Both the position numbers and the translations under genes were made by a program. Below, piece after piece: positions 57,239 to 64,000 of a DNA stretch of 64,000 nucleotides. Source of the stretch: Massilia sp. Leaf139 (GTDB lineage: Bacteria > Pseudomonadota > Gammaproteobacteria > Burkholderiales > Burkholderiaceae_D). The DNA lies in NCBI RefSeq assembly GCF_001424165.1, contig NZ_LMOJ01000024.1, positions 181,749 to 245,748 on the forward strand. The letters are read 5' to 3'. Position 1 is the first letter of the stretch. Each line of letters opens with the position of its first letter. The notes under the pieces were generated by a model that had not been told where the DNA came from, made no database searches, and saw nothing but the letters and a program-made list of their open reading frames with translations.

Positions 57239-58840
57239 ATGACGAGTAAGACCGCGGCGGCGCCCGCCGCCTTCCCCGGCGCGCCCGCCGCCGGCGCGCA
57301 GATCGACCTGCGCACCTGGATCGCGGTGGCCGCCGGCATGCTCGGCGCCTTCATGGCGGTGCTCGACATCCAGATCACCAATTCCTCGCTGCGCGACATC
57401 CTCGGCACGCTCAACGCGACCCAGGAAGAGGGCTCCTGGATCTCGACCGCCTACCTGTGCGCCGAGATCGTCGTCATCCCGATGACGGCGCTGTTCGCGC
57501 GCGCCTTCGGGGTGCGCGCCTACATGATCGGCACCACCTCGCTGTTCCTCGTGTTCTCGACTCTGTGCGGCGCGGCCTGGAACCTGGAGAGCATGATCGT
57601 CTTCCGCATGCTCCAGGGTTTCACGGGCGGCGCGCTGATCCCGATGGCGATGACGCTGGTGATGACGCGCCTGCCGTCTTCCAAGCGCGCGGTCGGCATG
57701 GCCATCTTCGGCCTCACCGCCACGCTGGCGCCGGCCATGGGCCCGACCCTGGGCGGCTACCTGTCCGAGATCTACGGTTGGCCCTCGATCTTCTACATCA
57801 ACTGGGTGCCGGGCGTGCTGCTCATCGCCGGCATCGTGTGGGGTCTGGACCGCGAGCCTTCCAACGCGCGGCAGCTGCTCAACGCCGACTGGCTCGGCAT
57901 CTTCCTGATGGCGATGGGCCTGGGCTGCCTGACGATCTTCCTGGAGGAGGGCAATTCGAAGGACTGGTTCGACTCGCAGTTCATTATCACCTTCGCGTCG
58001 CTGGCCCTGATCGGCATCCTGGGCTGGGTGGCGACGAGCTTCTCGCGCCAGCAGTCCTTCGTCAACCTGCGTCTGTACGGCCAGCGCAACTTCCTGATCG
58101 CGACCGTGCTCTCGGCCGTCACCGGCATGGGCCTGTATGGCTCGTCCTACCTGCTGCCGCTGTACCTGGGCCAGATCGCCGGCTACACGCCGATGCAGAT
58201 CGGCGAAGTCATCGCCTGGGTCGGCCTGCCGCAATTGCTCGTGATGCCGTTCGCGGCGGCGCTGTCCTCGAAGGTCGACAACCGCATCCTGTGCAGTTTC
58301 GGCCTGCTGCTGTTCGGCGGCTCCTGCCTGATGAACGCCTTCATGGACGCCAGCACCGGCTACGACCAGCTGATGCTGACCCAGGTGGTGCGCGCCATCG
58401 GCCAGCCTTTCGTGATGCTGACGCTGTCGAACTTCGCCATGCAGGGCATCGCGCCGAAGGACATGCCGTCGGCGTCGAGCCTGTTCAACATGACGCGCAA
58501 CCTGGGCGGCTCGATCGGCATCGCCATGCTGGCGACCTCGCTCACCAACCGCGAACACTTCCATTCGGCGCGCCTGGGCGAGTCGGTCTCGAGCTACGCG
58601 CCGGCGACCCAGGAACGCCTCGACCAGATGACGCAGGCCTTCATCGCGGGCGGCATCGACCCGGCCACCGCCGCCAGCCAGGCGCTGGCCGCGCTCGACC
58701 GCATCGTGCGGCGCGAAGCCTATGTGATGGCCTACAACGACGGCTTCTTTATCGTCGGGATCATCCTGGTCGGATGCATCGCCGCGGTCTGGCTCGCCGA
58801 CAAGGTCAAGTCCCCCGGCGGCGCCGGCGGCGGTCATTGA
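57239..58840 (+). CDS. Efflux MFS permease, DHA2 family (EmrB-like)
   Basis: This 533-residue inner-membrane protein has 14 predicted hydrophobic segments, the DHA2 layout of EmrB. Motifs include LDIQITNSSLRDI near residue 42 (segment 1), the loop after segment 2 with EIVVIPMTALFARAFGVR, and GGALIPMAMTLVMTRLPSSKRAVGMAIFG. It exports hydrophobic drugs or toxic compounds by proton antiport. It starts 21 bp after the adaptor gene. The pump, adaptor and outer-membrane channel form a tripartite system. Confidence 0.92.
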   Translation: MTSKTAAAPAAFPGAPAAGAQIDLRTWIAVAAGMLGAFMAVLDIQITNSSLRDILGTLNATQEEGSWISTAYLCAEIVVIPMTALFARAFGVRAYMIGTTSLFLVFSTLCGAAWNLESMIVFRMLQGFTGGALIPMAMTLVMTRLPSSKRAVGMAIFGLTATLAPAMGPTLGGYLSEIYGWPSIFYINWVPGVLLIAGIVWGLDREPSNARQLLNADWLGIFLMAMGLGCLTIFLEEGNSKDWFDSQFIITFASLALIGILGWVATSFSRQQSFVNLRLYGQRNFLIATVLSAVTGMGLYGSSYLLPLYLGQIAGYTPMQIGEVIAWVGLPQLLVMPFAAALSSKVDNRILCSFGLLLFGGSCLMNAFMDASTGYDQLMLTQVVRAIGQPFVMLTLSNFAMQGIAPKDMPSASSLFNMTRNLGGSIGIAMLATSLTNREHFHSARLGESVSSYAPATQERLDQMTQAFIAGGIDPATAASQALAALDRIVRREAYVMAYNDGFFIVGIILVGCIAAVWLADKVKSPGGAGGGH

Positions 58841-58866
58841 ACCCATTTGAAGAGACGAGAAAAACG

Positions 58867-60342
58867 ATGTTCGATTCCTTTGCCAAGATGTTCCCGCGCC
58901 AGGCGCTCGCCGCCGGCGTGACGGCCGCAATGAGTTTGCTGGCGGGCTGCTCCACCATCGGCCCGAATTTCACCGCACCGAAAGCGGTCGAGGCGCCGGC
59001 CTACCGCCATGCCGAGGCGCCGGCCGCTGCGCCCAGCGACAGCGCGCGCCTGCCGGCCAACTGGTGGACGGTGTTCAACGACGCCACCCTGAGCGCCTTG
59101 GAAGAGCGCGCGCTGCGCGACAACCCGGGCGCGAAGGCAGCGGCGCAGCGCCTGCTGCAGGCGCAGGCGCAACTGGGCGTGCTGCGCGCGGGCCAGGCGC
59201 CGAACGTGTCGGTGAACGCGGGCGTGTCGAATTCGCGCACCTCGGCCGAGACCTCGCAGGCGCTGGCGCTGGGCGGCCGCTCGATCGAAGGCAACAACTT
59301 CAGCGTCGGCGCGGCGCTGTCGTATGAACTCGATCTGTGGGGCCGCGTGCGCCGCGTGGTCGAGGCGGCCGACGCCCAGGCCCTGGCCGCCCAGGACGAC
59401 CGCGACGGCGTGCTCTTGATGCTGTCGAGCCAGGTGGCGCAGAGCTACTGGCAGCTGCGCGGCCTGGATGCGGAAAGCGCGATCCTGGCGGACGCGCTGG
59501 CGGCGCGGCGTGAGGCGCAGGAGCTGGTCGAGGCGCGCTTCAATGCCGGCCTGTCGAACGAGCTCGACGTATCGCGTACCCGCATCGAACGGGCCAATGC
59601 CGAAGCCGACCTGCACGAAGTGCGGCGCCAGCGCAATCTGGTCGAGCACGCGCTCGCCGTGCTGGTCGGCGGCTCGCCGAGCACGCCGCTGCTGCCGCCG
59701 GATGCGAAACCGGCGCTGCCGCTGCCGCCGTCGATTCCGGTGGGCCTGCCGGCCAGCCTGCTGGCCCAGCGTCCCGACCTGGCCGCCAGCGTCGCCAACC
59801 TGCGCGCGGCCAACGCCCAGGTCGGCGTGGCCGAAGGCATGTTCTATCCGTCGCTGACGCTGACCAGCAATTTCGGCTACGCCTCCGAGTCGCTGCGCGA
59901 CCTGACTGGCGGCAGCGCGCGCCAGTTCTCGGTCGGCCCGCTGGCGCTGTCGCTGCCGGTCTTCGACGGCGGCCGCAACAAGGCCAACCTGGCCCTGTAC
60001 AAGGCGCGCTACGAGGAAGCCGTGGCGAACCACGAGAATCGCCTGCTGGGCGCGCTGCGCGAAGTCGAAGACGCGCTGTCGGACGTGCAGCAGCGCCAGA
60101 AGCAGGGCGAGGTGCAGGGGCAGGCGCAGGAAGCGGCCGCGCGCGCGCTGCTGGTGGCGCAGGCCCGCTATCAGCGCGGCATCTCGACCTATCTCGACGT
60201 CACCGACGCCCAGCGCAGCGCCCTCGCCGCCGACCGCGCCGCCGCGCAGATCCGTACCCAGCGCTTGCTGGCGTCGGTCGCCGTGGCGCGTGCGCTCGGT
60301 GGGGGCTGGTCGGAGGCACCAGCCTTGGCGACGGTACGTTGA
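58867..60342 (+). CDS. Outer-membrane efflux lipoprotein (NodT/OprM family)
   Basis: This 491-residue outer-membrane channel has a lipoprotein signal with the lipobox LAGC (cysteine about residue 23). It has the long helical repeats of the TolC fold, with two similar halves (YELDLWGRVRRVVEAADAQALAAQDDRDGV and the later FDGGRNKANLALYKARYEEAVANHENRLLGALREVEDAL). It completes the tripartite pump with the two upstream genes. ATG 58867 is chosen for a proper lipoprotein signal. A REP element begins 2 bases after the stop codon. Confidence 0.9.
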   Translation: MFDSFAKMFPRQALAAGVTAAMSLLAGCSTIGPNFTAPKAVEAPAYRHAEAPAAAPSDSARLPANWWTVFNDATLSALEERALRDNPGAKAAAQRLLQAQAQLGVLRAGQAPNVSVNAGVSNSRTSAETSQALALGGRSIEGNNFSVGAALSYELDLWGRVRRVVEAADAQALAAQDDRDGVLLMLSSQVAQSYWQLRGLDAESAILADALAARREAQELVEARFNAGLSNELDVSRTRIERANAEADLHEVRRQRNLVEHALAVLVGGSPSTPLLPPDAKPALPLPPSIPVGLPASLLAQRPDLAASVANLRAANAQVGVAEGMFYPSLTLTSNFGYASESLRDLTGGSARQFSVGPLALSLPVFDGGRNKANLALYKARYEEAVANHENRLLGALREVEDALSDVQQRQKQGEVQGQAQEAAARALLVAQARYQRGISTYLDVTDAQRSALAADRAAAQIRTQRLLASVAVARALGGGWSEAPALATVR

Positions 60343-60343
60343 T

Positions 60344-60387
60344 GTAGGGTGGGCATGCCCACGCGTACGTGCGCATGCCCACCCGAC
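60344..60387. repeat. REP elements left of the RAYT gene
   Basis: A GTAGGGTGGGCATGCCCAC unit (60344-60362) is followed by a half-copy in the other direction (GCATGCCCACCC near 60373-60384). It lies between the efflux channel and the RAYT gene and ends 3 bases before the RAYT stop. Confidence 0.75.
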
Positions 60388-60390
60388 CAT

Positions 60391-60930
60391 TCATTCAAAA
60401 TGGAGCGTCCGCGCCTCCACCGTCCCACCCCAATCCTGCGCATACACCCCATCGCGCACATGCCGGTGAAACGTCGAATGCTCCCATTCCGCCACGTTCA
60501 TCACGAACCCGTGTTTCACCGGATTGAAATGCACGTAATCCATGTGCCGATCAAAATCCGCATCGTTGCGTATCTGGTGCTCCCAGAACCGGCGCTGCCA
60601 GATCGTCGATTCGCGATGCTTCTTCGCTGAACGCGTCAACAAGGCAGGGTCATGGAGCGTCTCACGGCACAAGTGCGATACGTAGCGCTTGATCTCGCCC
60701 CAGCGCCTTCCGTAATCGAAATCCTTCTCCGGCAAAGTCCAGATGCAGTGCATGTGGTTGGGCATCAGTACCCAGGCGTCGATCGTGAACGGACGCGCGA
60801 CACGAACGGCGGTGATCGATTTTCGAAGGGCTGCGCGAAAGTGCGGGTCGCAGAAGATCGGGCGGCGCTGGTAGGCGACGACGGTGAAGAAATAGGTGGG
60901 GCCAGAGCGGAGGCGGCGGTAGTAGGGCAT
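60391..60930 (-). CDS. REP-associated tyrosine transposase (RAYT, Y1 family)
   Basis: This 179-residue protein is a single Y1 transposase domain. The HUH metal-binding pair is in LMPNHMHCIWTL (about 56-67), and the catalytic tyrosine is in DRHMDYVHFNPVKHG (about 130-144). RAYT proteins cut and rejoin single-stranded REP palindromes at their GTAG head and are thought to spread them. The gene is flanked on both sides by REP elements with the same GTAGGG(T/C)GGGCATGCCC core, so it is the likely source of the REP family in this window. No terminal repeats of an IS200-like element are visible. Confidence 0.9.
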   Translation of the reverse strand: MPYYRRLRSGPTYFFTVVAYQRRPIFCDPHFRAALRKSITAVRVARPFTIDAWVLMPNHMHCIWTLPEKDFDYGRRWGEIKRYVSHLCRETLHDPALLTRSAKKHRESTIWQRRFWEHQIRNDADFDRHMDYVHFNPVKHGFVMNVAEWEHSTFHRHVRDGVYAQDWGGTVEARTLHFE

Positions 60931-61020
60931 GGTGCGGCATCGTATGCGGTTGAAGCGGTGTGACGGATGCGTTGGCGCAAACGTGTCATGCGTGGGACGA
61001 GGATACGCATACGAAAATCC

Positions 61021-61039
61021 GCGGGCATGCCCGCCCTAC
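61021..61039 (-). repeat. REP element right of the RAYT gene
   Basis: On the minus strand GTAGGGCGGGCATGCCCGC, the inverted counterpart of the element at 60344-60362. Together they bracket the RAYT gene. Confidence 0.8.
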
Positions 61040-61080
61040 GTACTACAATCTGCAGCTTCATTCCGACATGACAGGGGCTC

Positions 61081-62814
61081 ATGAAACACCTTCTCGCACC
61101 GCTCGTGCTGGCCATCGCTGCCGGCACCGTCACGGCAGCCGAAGCGCCTGCCGCTCAACCCCATGCGGCAAGCGTCGCCGAACTGAATGCGATGGCCAAG
61201 CGCTTCGCGCCGGTCGAACTGCGGGCCGATACGGCGGCGTTGTCGAAGGACGACCGCGCCGCGATCGGCAAGCTGATCGAGGCGGCCAAGATCATCGATA
61301 CCCTGCAGCTGCGCCAGTGCTGGGCCGGCAACGAAGCGCTGTGGGCGGCGCTGCGGAAGGATACGACGCCGCTGGGCCAGGCGCGCCAGCATTACTTTTG
61401 GCTGAACAAGGGGCCGTGGTCGATCATCGACGGCAATGCCTCCTTCATGCCGGCCGAGTATGCCGGCATCGCCATCCCGGCGCGCAAGCCCGACGGCGCG
61501 AATTTCTATCCGGCCGGCGCCAGCAAGGAAGCGCTGGAAGCCTGGATGAACGGGCTGTCCGCCAAGGACAAGGAAGCGGCGCAATGGTATTTCACCGTGA
61601 TCCGCACCGGCCCGGACGACAAGTTCCGCACGGTGAAGTATTCCGAGGAATACAAGCCGGAACTGGCGCAGCTGGCCAAGCTGCTGCGCGACGCCGCGGC
61701 CAGCACTGACAACGCCTCCCTGAAAAAATTCCTGCTGCTGCGCGCCGACGCTTTCCTGTCGAACGACTACCTGGCGTCCGACTTCGCCTGGATGGATCTC
61801 GATTCGCCGGTCGACATCACGATCGGGCCGTACGAGACCTATAACGACGAACTGTTCGGCTACAAGGCGGCCTTCGAGGCCTATGTCAGCGTGCGCGATG
61901 CGAAGGAGACGCAGAAGCTGAACTTCTTCGGCAAGCACATGCAGGAGCTGGAAGACAACCTGCCGGTCGACAAGCAGTACCGCAATCCAAAGGTCGGGGC
62001 GATGGCGCCGATGGTGGTAGTGAATCAGGTCTATGGCGCGGGCGACGGCAACATGGGCGTGCAGACGGCTGCCTACAACTTGCCGAACGACGAGCGCATC
62101 ATCCGCGAGCGCGGCTCGAAGCGCGTCATGCTGAAAAATATCCAGGAAGCGAAATTCGAATCGACGCTGAAGCCGATCACGAAGCTGGTACTGCGGCCGC
62201 AAGACCAGAAGGATCTCGACTTCGACTCCTTCTTCACCCACATCCTGGCGCACGAGATCACCCACGGCCTGGGCCCGCACCACACGAAGGTGAACGGCAA
62301 GGAATCGACGCCGCGCCAGGATCTGAAGGAAGCCTATTCGACCATCGAGGAAGCGAAAGCCGACGTCACCGGCCTCTGGGCGCTGGCCTACATGATGGAC
62401 AAGGGCCAGCTGAAGGACACGCTGGGGCAGGGCGCCCAGGCCGAGCGCAAGCTGTACAACACCTTCCTCGCCTCGTGTTTCCGCACGCTGCACTTCGGCC
62501 TGACCGACTCGCACGCGCGCGGCATGGCGATCCAGGTGAACTACCTGCTCGACAAGGGCGCCTTCGTTTCGCACGGCGACGGCAGCTTCTCGGTCGATTT
62601 CAAGAAGATCAAGGGCGCCGTGAGCGACCTGACCCGCGAGTTCCTGACGATCGAGGCGCAGGGCGACTATGCGCGCGCCAAGGCGATGATGACGCAATAT
62701 GTCGTCATCCGCCCCGACGTACAAAAGGCGCTCGACAAGATGAAGGCGGTGCCGAACGACATCCGCCCGGCTTTCGTGACGGCGGCGGCGCTGACTGGAG
62801 CGGACAGGCGCTAG
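61081..62814 (+). CDS. Exported M49-like metallopeptidase
   Basis: This 577-residue protein has a Sec signal peptide (about 1-22). It resembles the peptidase part of dipeptidyl-peptidase III-type (M49) proteins: a metal site HEITHGLGPHH (391-401), an acidic partner EEAKAD with E423 and E424, and a long helical body. M49 enzymes classically have HELLGH (HExxxGH-type) motifs; the shorter HEITHG..PH form recalls the peptidase half of plant Nudix hydrolase 3. It should cleave peptides in the periplasm or outside. It is a single gene between the RAYT region and the terminator at 62831. Confidence 0.75.
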   Translation: MKHLLAPLVLAIAAGTVTAAEAPAAQPHAASVAELNAMAKRFAPVELRADTAALSKDDRAAIGKLIEAAKIIDTLQLRQCWAGNEALWAALRKDTTPLGQARQHYFWLNKGPWSIIDGNASFMPAEYAGIAIPARKPDGANFYPAGASKEALEAWMNGLSAKDKEAAQWYFTVIRTGPDDKFRTVKYSEEYKPELAQLAKLLRDAAASTDNASLKKFLLLRADAFLSNDYLASDFAWMDLDSPVDITIGPYETYNDELFGYKAAFEAYVSVRDAKETQKLNFFGKHMQELEDNLPVDKQYRNPKVGAMAPMVVVNQVYGAGDGNMGVQTAAYNLPNDERIIRERGSKRVMLKNIQEAKFESTLKPITKLVLRPQDQKDLDFDSFFTHILAHEITHGLGPHHTKVNGKESTPRQDLKEAYSTIEEAKADVTGLWALAYMMDKGQLKDTLGQGAQAERKLYNTFLASCFRTLHFGLTDSHARGMAIQVNYLLDKGAFVSHGDGSFSVDFKKIKGAVSDLTREFLTIEAQGDYARAKAMMTQYVVIRPDVQKALDKMKAVPNDIRPAFVTAAALTGADRR

Positions 62815-62830
62815 TGCCTTCGCTTCAATG

Positions 62831-62859
62831 AAAAAAGCCCGCTGGCGCGGGCTTTTTTA
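62831..62859. terminator. Bidirectional terminator
   Basis: AAAAAAGCCCGC, four bases, GCGGGCTTTTTT: a perfect stem with A and T runs on both sides, between two convergent genes. Confidence 0.9.
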
Positions 62860-62874
62860 TTGGTGCAACGCGTA

Positions 62875-63723
62875 TCAGGCTTTGGTCTTGCGGCGGCGCA
62901 GCGCCAGGCCCGCCAGGCCGAGTCCGAGCAGGGCGATGCTGCCTGGCTCCGGCACTTCCGCCGCGCGCGCGACTTCGAAGTTGCTGGTCGTGGTGACACT
63001 GTCGATCGTCCACGAGATATTGTCGACCGCGCCAGTGAAGCTACCCCAGCCGCTGCCGACGCCCGAGCTGAAGCCCAGGATGATCGCGCTGCTCGGCATG
63101 TAGGCTTGCCATTCGGCGAGCGTCGCATCGTAGGCATAGCCGGTGCCGTTGATGTTCGTGCCCGGCTCCAGGGTGTTGGCGAAGAAGCGGCTGTTCCAGA
63201 GGAAGGTGCCGGCGCCGATCGTGTCGGTTACCCATTCATTCACAGGCGCCGCCATGTTGCCGTTGTAGGTGCGCTCGAAAATCAGGTAGCCGCGGTCGTT
63301 GGTCGACAGCAGGCCGTCGCGATCGACCAGGACGCGCAGGGATGGGTGCAGCTTCTCGCCGGCGCCGCTGTCGCTGTCGCGGAACCAGTCGTAGGACATG
63401 CTGCTCAGCGCGGAAAACGCGCCCAGCGAACGGCCCGGCAGGTACTCGACGTCGGCCTTGCCGTTCGCCGGCGCGGCGAAGGACACCGAACCATTGCCCG
63501 AATGCGGGTTGTCGGTGTTAATACCGACGACGGTGCTGTTGCGTACGTTGTTGTAGTACCAGCCGGTGCTGCCGATGGCCTGGCCGGCATCGCCGACCGC
63601 GTTGGTGAACGCATCGCCCGGAGCAGGGTTGTTCGCATAAATTTCGGTGGCGTGGGCCGTCGTGGTCAGCAGTGCGACGGCCACGGCCGCGAGCGTTTTG
63701 GTGTACTGGATCGAAGATGTCAT
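62875..63723 (-). CDS. PEP-CTERM sorted exported protein
   Basis: This 282-residue protein has a signal peptide (about 1-26, cleaved near AHA) and a C-terminal PEP-CTERM signal: VPEPGSIALLGLGLAGLALRRRKTKA, with the Pro-Glu-Pro motif, a hydrophobic segment and an arginine cluster. An exosortase should cut it and anchor or release it at the cell surface. The middle is beta-rich, with Asn/Gly/Ser repeats and few charged residues, similar to other PEP-CTERM proteins linked to biofilm. The exosortase gene is not in the window. AGGGA lies 7 bases before the ATG at 63723. Confidence 0.9.
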   Translation of the reverse strand: MTSSIQYTKTLAAVAVALLTTTAHATEIYANNPAPGDAFTNAVGDAGQAIGSTGWYYNNVRNSTVVGINTDNPHSGNGSVSFAAPANGKADVEYLPGRSLGAFSALSSMSYDWFRDSDSGAGEKLHPSLRVLVDRDGLLSTNDRGYLIFERTYNGNMAAPVNEWVTDTIGAGTFLWNSRFFANTLEPGTNINGTGYAYDATLAEWQAYMPSSAIILGFSSGVGSGWGSFTGAVDNISWTIDSVTTTSNFEVARAAEVPEPGSIALLGLGLAGLALRRRKTKA

Positions 63724-63922
63724 GGGAATCCCTGGTCGGTTCATGTAAATATATCGGGCATCGACGTGCCGTTGCCAATATGAAAAGCAATTTTCGTACC
63801 GGAAATAATTTACTATTTAAAAACAATGGTTTATGCGCTGTTTTTTATTTTCAAATTCAGGGCGTGTAAAGTTTTTCGGCAGCAAATTTTTTTCACCACC
63901 GTGGCGTTGTTCTTCCGATAAA

Positions 63923-63971
63923 TTCGTCAAATTACAACACCTGGCGGAGGAGTTTTTGGTAATTTGACGAA
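63923..63971. promoter_or_regulatory. Inverted repeat near the window end
   Basis: TTCGTCAAATTAC and GTAATTTGACGAA are perfect 13-base inverted repeats around a 23-base centre. The right arm overlaps the -35 box of the promoter at 63964-63994, so it may be an operator of the gene just beyond the window. The gap 63724-63922 is otherwise AT-rich with nothing recognisable. Confidence 0.5.
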
Positions 63972-63994
63972 AAAATAGGGTGTTCTGCTATAGT
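63964..63994 (+). promoter_or_regulatory. Possible promoter at the window edge
   Basis: TTGACG is followed after 19 bases by TATAGT, which has the extended -10 form TGCTATAGT. It points right, out of the window. The spacing is longer than ideal, so the call is tentative. Confidence 0.4.
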
Positions 63995-64000
63995 TTTGCA

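Overview
The window is a continuous piece of a GC-rich betaproteobacterial chromosome, most likely from the Oxalobacteraceae and close to Massilia/Telluria (an inference). Lineage-typical signs are the pyruvate dehydrogenase operon whose E3 carries its own lipoyl domain, zapA followed by 6S RNA and an EVE-domain gene, a 74-aa Trp-rich membrane protein, a PEP-CTERM protein, exported amylolytic enzymes and a crtEXYIB carotenoid operon. There are no rRNA or tRNA genes, no prophage and no CRISPR array. The only transposase-like gene is a REP-associated (RAYT) Y1 protein near the right end.

Layout. 1-3 kb: an Imm74-like orphan immunity gene, an SMC/ABC-type ATPase beside a 39-bp relic of an acyl-CoA ligase 3' end, and the intact acyl-CoA ligase. 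3-6.3 kb: a double-domain KaiC-like ATPase overlapping a hybrid histidine kinase. 6.3-16 kb: exported pullulanase, an exported SoxYZ-like / metallo-beta-lactamase / flavocytochrome-c-type flavoprotein operon, a POT peptide transporter and a GH13 alpha-glucosidase. 16-19 kb: lipoprotein, zinc alcohol dehydrogenase, DUF5329 and UPF0158 proteins. 19-24 kb: groESL with CIRCE, a coiled-coil gene with zapA, 6S RNA, EVE protein. 24-29 kb: an ArsR regulator and membrane partner around a long palindromic element, a TauE-type permease, lgt, LysR and ilvD. 29-34 kb: LuxR regulator, outer-membrane barrel, exported CHAT-TPR protease. 34-40 kb: cytochrome c, Liv-type binding protein, holC, prlC, folD. 40-47 kb: aceE-aceF-lpdA. 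48-55 kb: DUF2141 protein and crtB-I-Y-X-E (transcribed leftward). 55-60 kb: TetR regulator and an emrA-emrB-oprM-type efflux operon. 60-64 kb: RAYT, an exported M49-like peptidase and a PEP-CTERM protein.

How the parts fit together. Housekeeping genes (groESL, zapA/6S, ilvD, lgt, holC, folD, PDH) alternate with accessory cassettes that each look like self-contained operons with their own regulator or operator. Several operators and promoters can be read directly: CIRCE with an overlapping vegetative/heat-shock promoter at groES, a perfect 10+10-bp palindrome between tetR and emrA, an 8-N11-8 palindrome between lysR and ilvD, and a 17-bp-spaced promoter under a 12-bp palindrome at aceE. A GTAG-headed palindromic repeat (REP) family occurs at about eight intergenic places, mostly as inverted pairs. 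It flanks the RAYT gene and in two places supplies the actual 3' end of a coding gene.

The strongest candidates for something little described are: (1) the LuxR / outer-membrane barrel / exported CHAT-TPR protease cluster; (2) the KaiC-like plus hybrid kinase pair without kaiA or kaiB; (3) the RAYT/REP family that rewrites gene ends; (4) the 111-bp palindromic, attC-like element between an ArsR regulator and its membrane partner; and (5) the ATPase gene that appears to have landed at the 3' end of an acyl-CoA ligase. All functional statements come from reading the sequence and from family knowledge; no database search was run.
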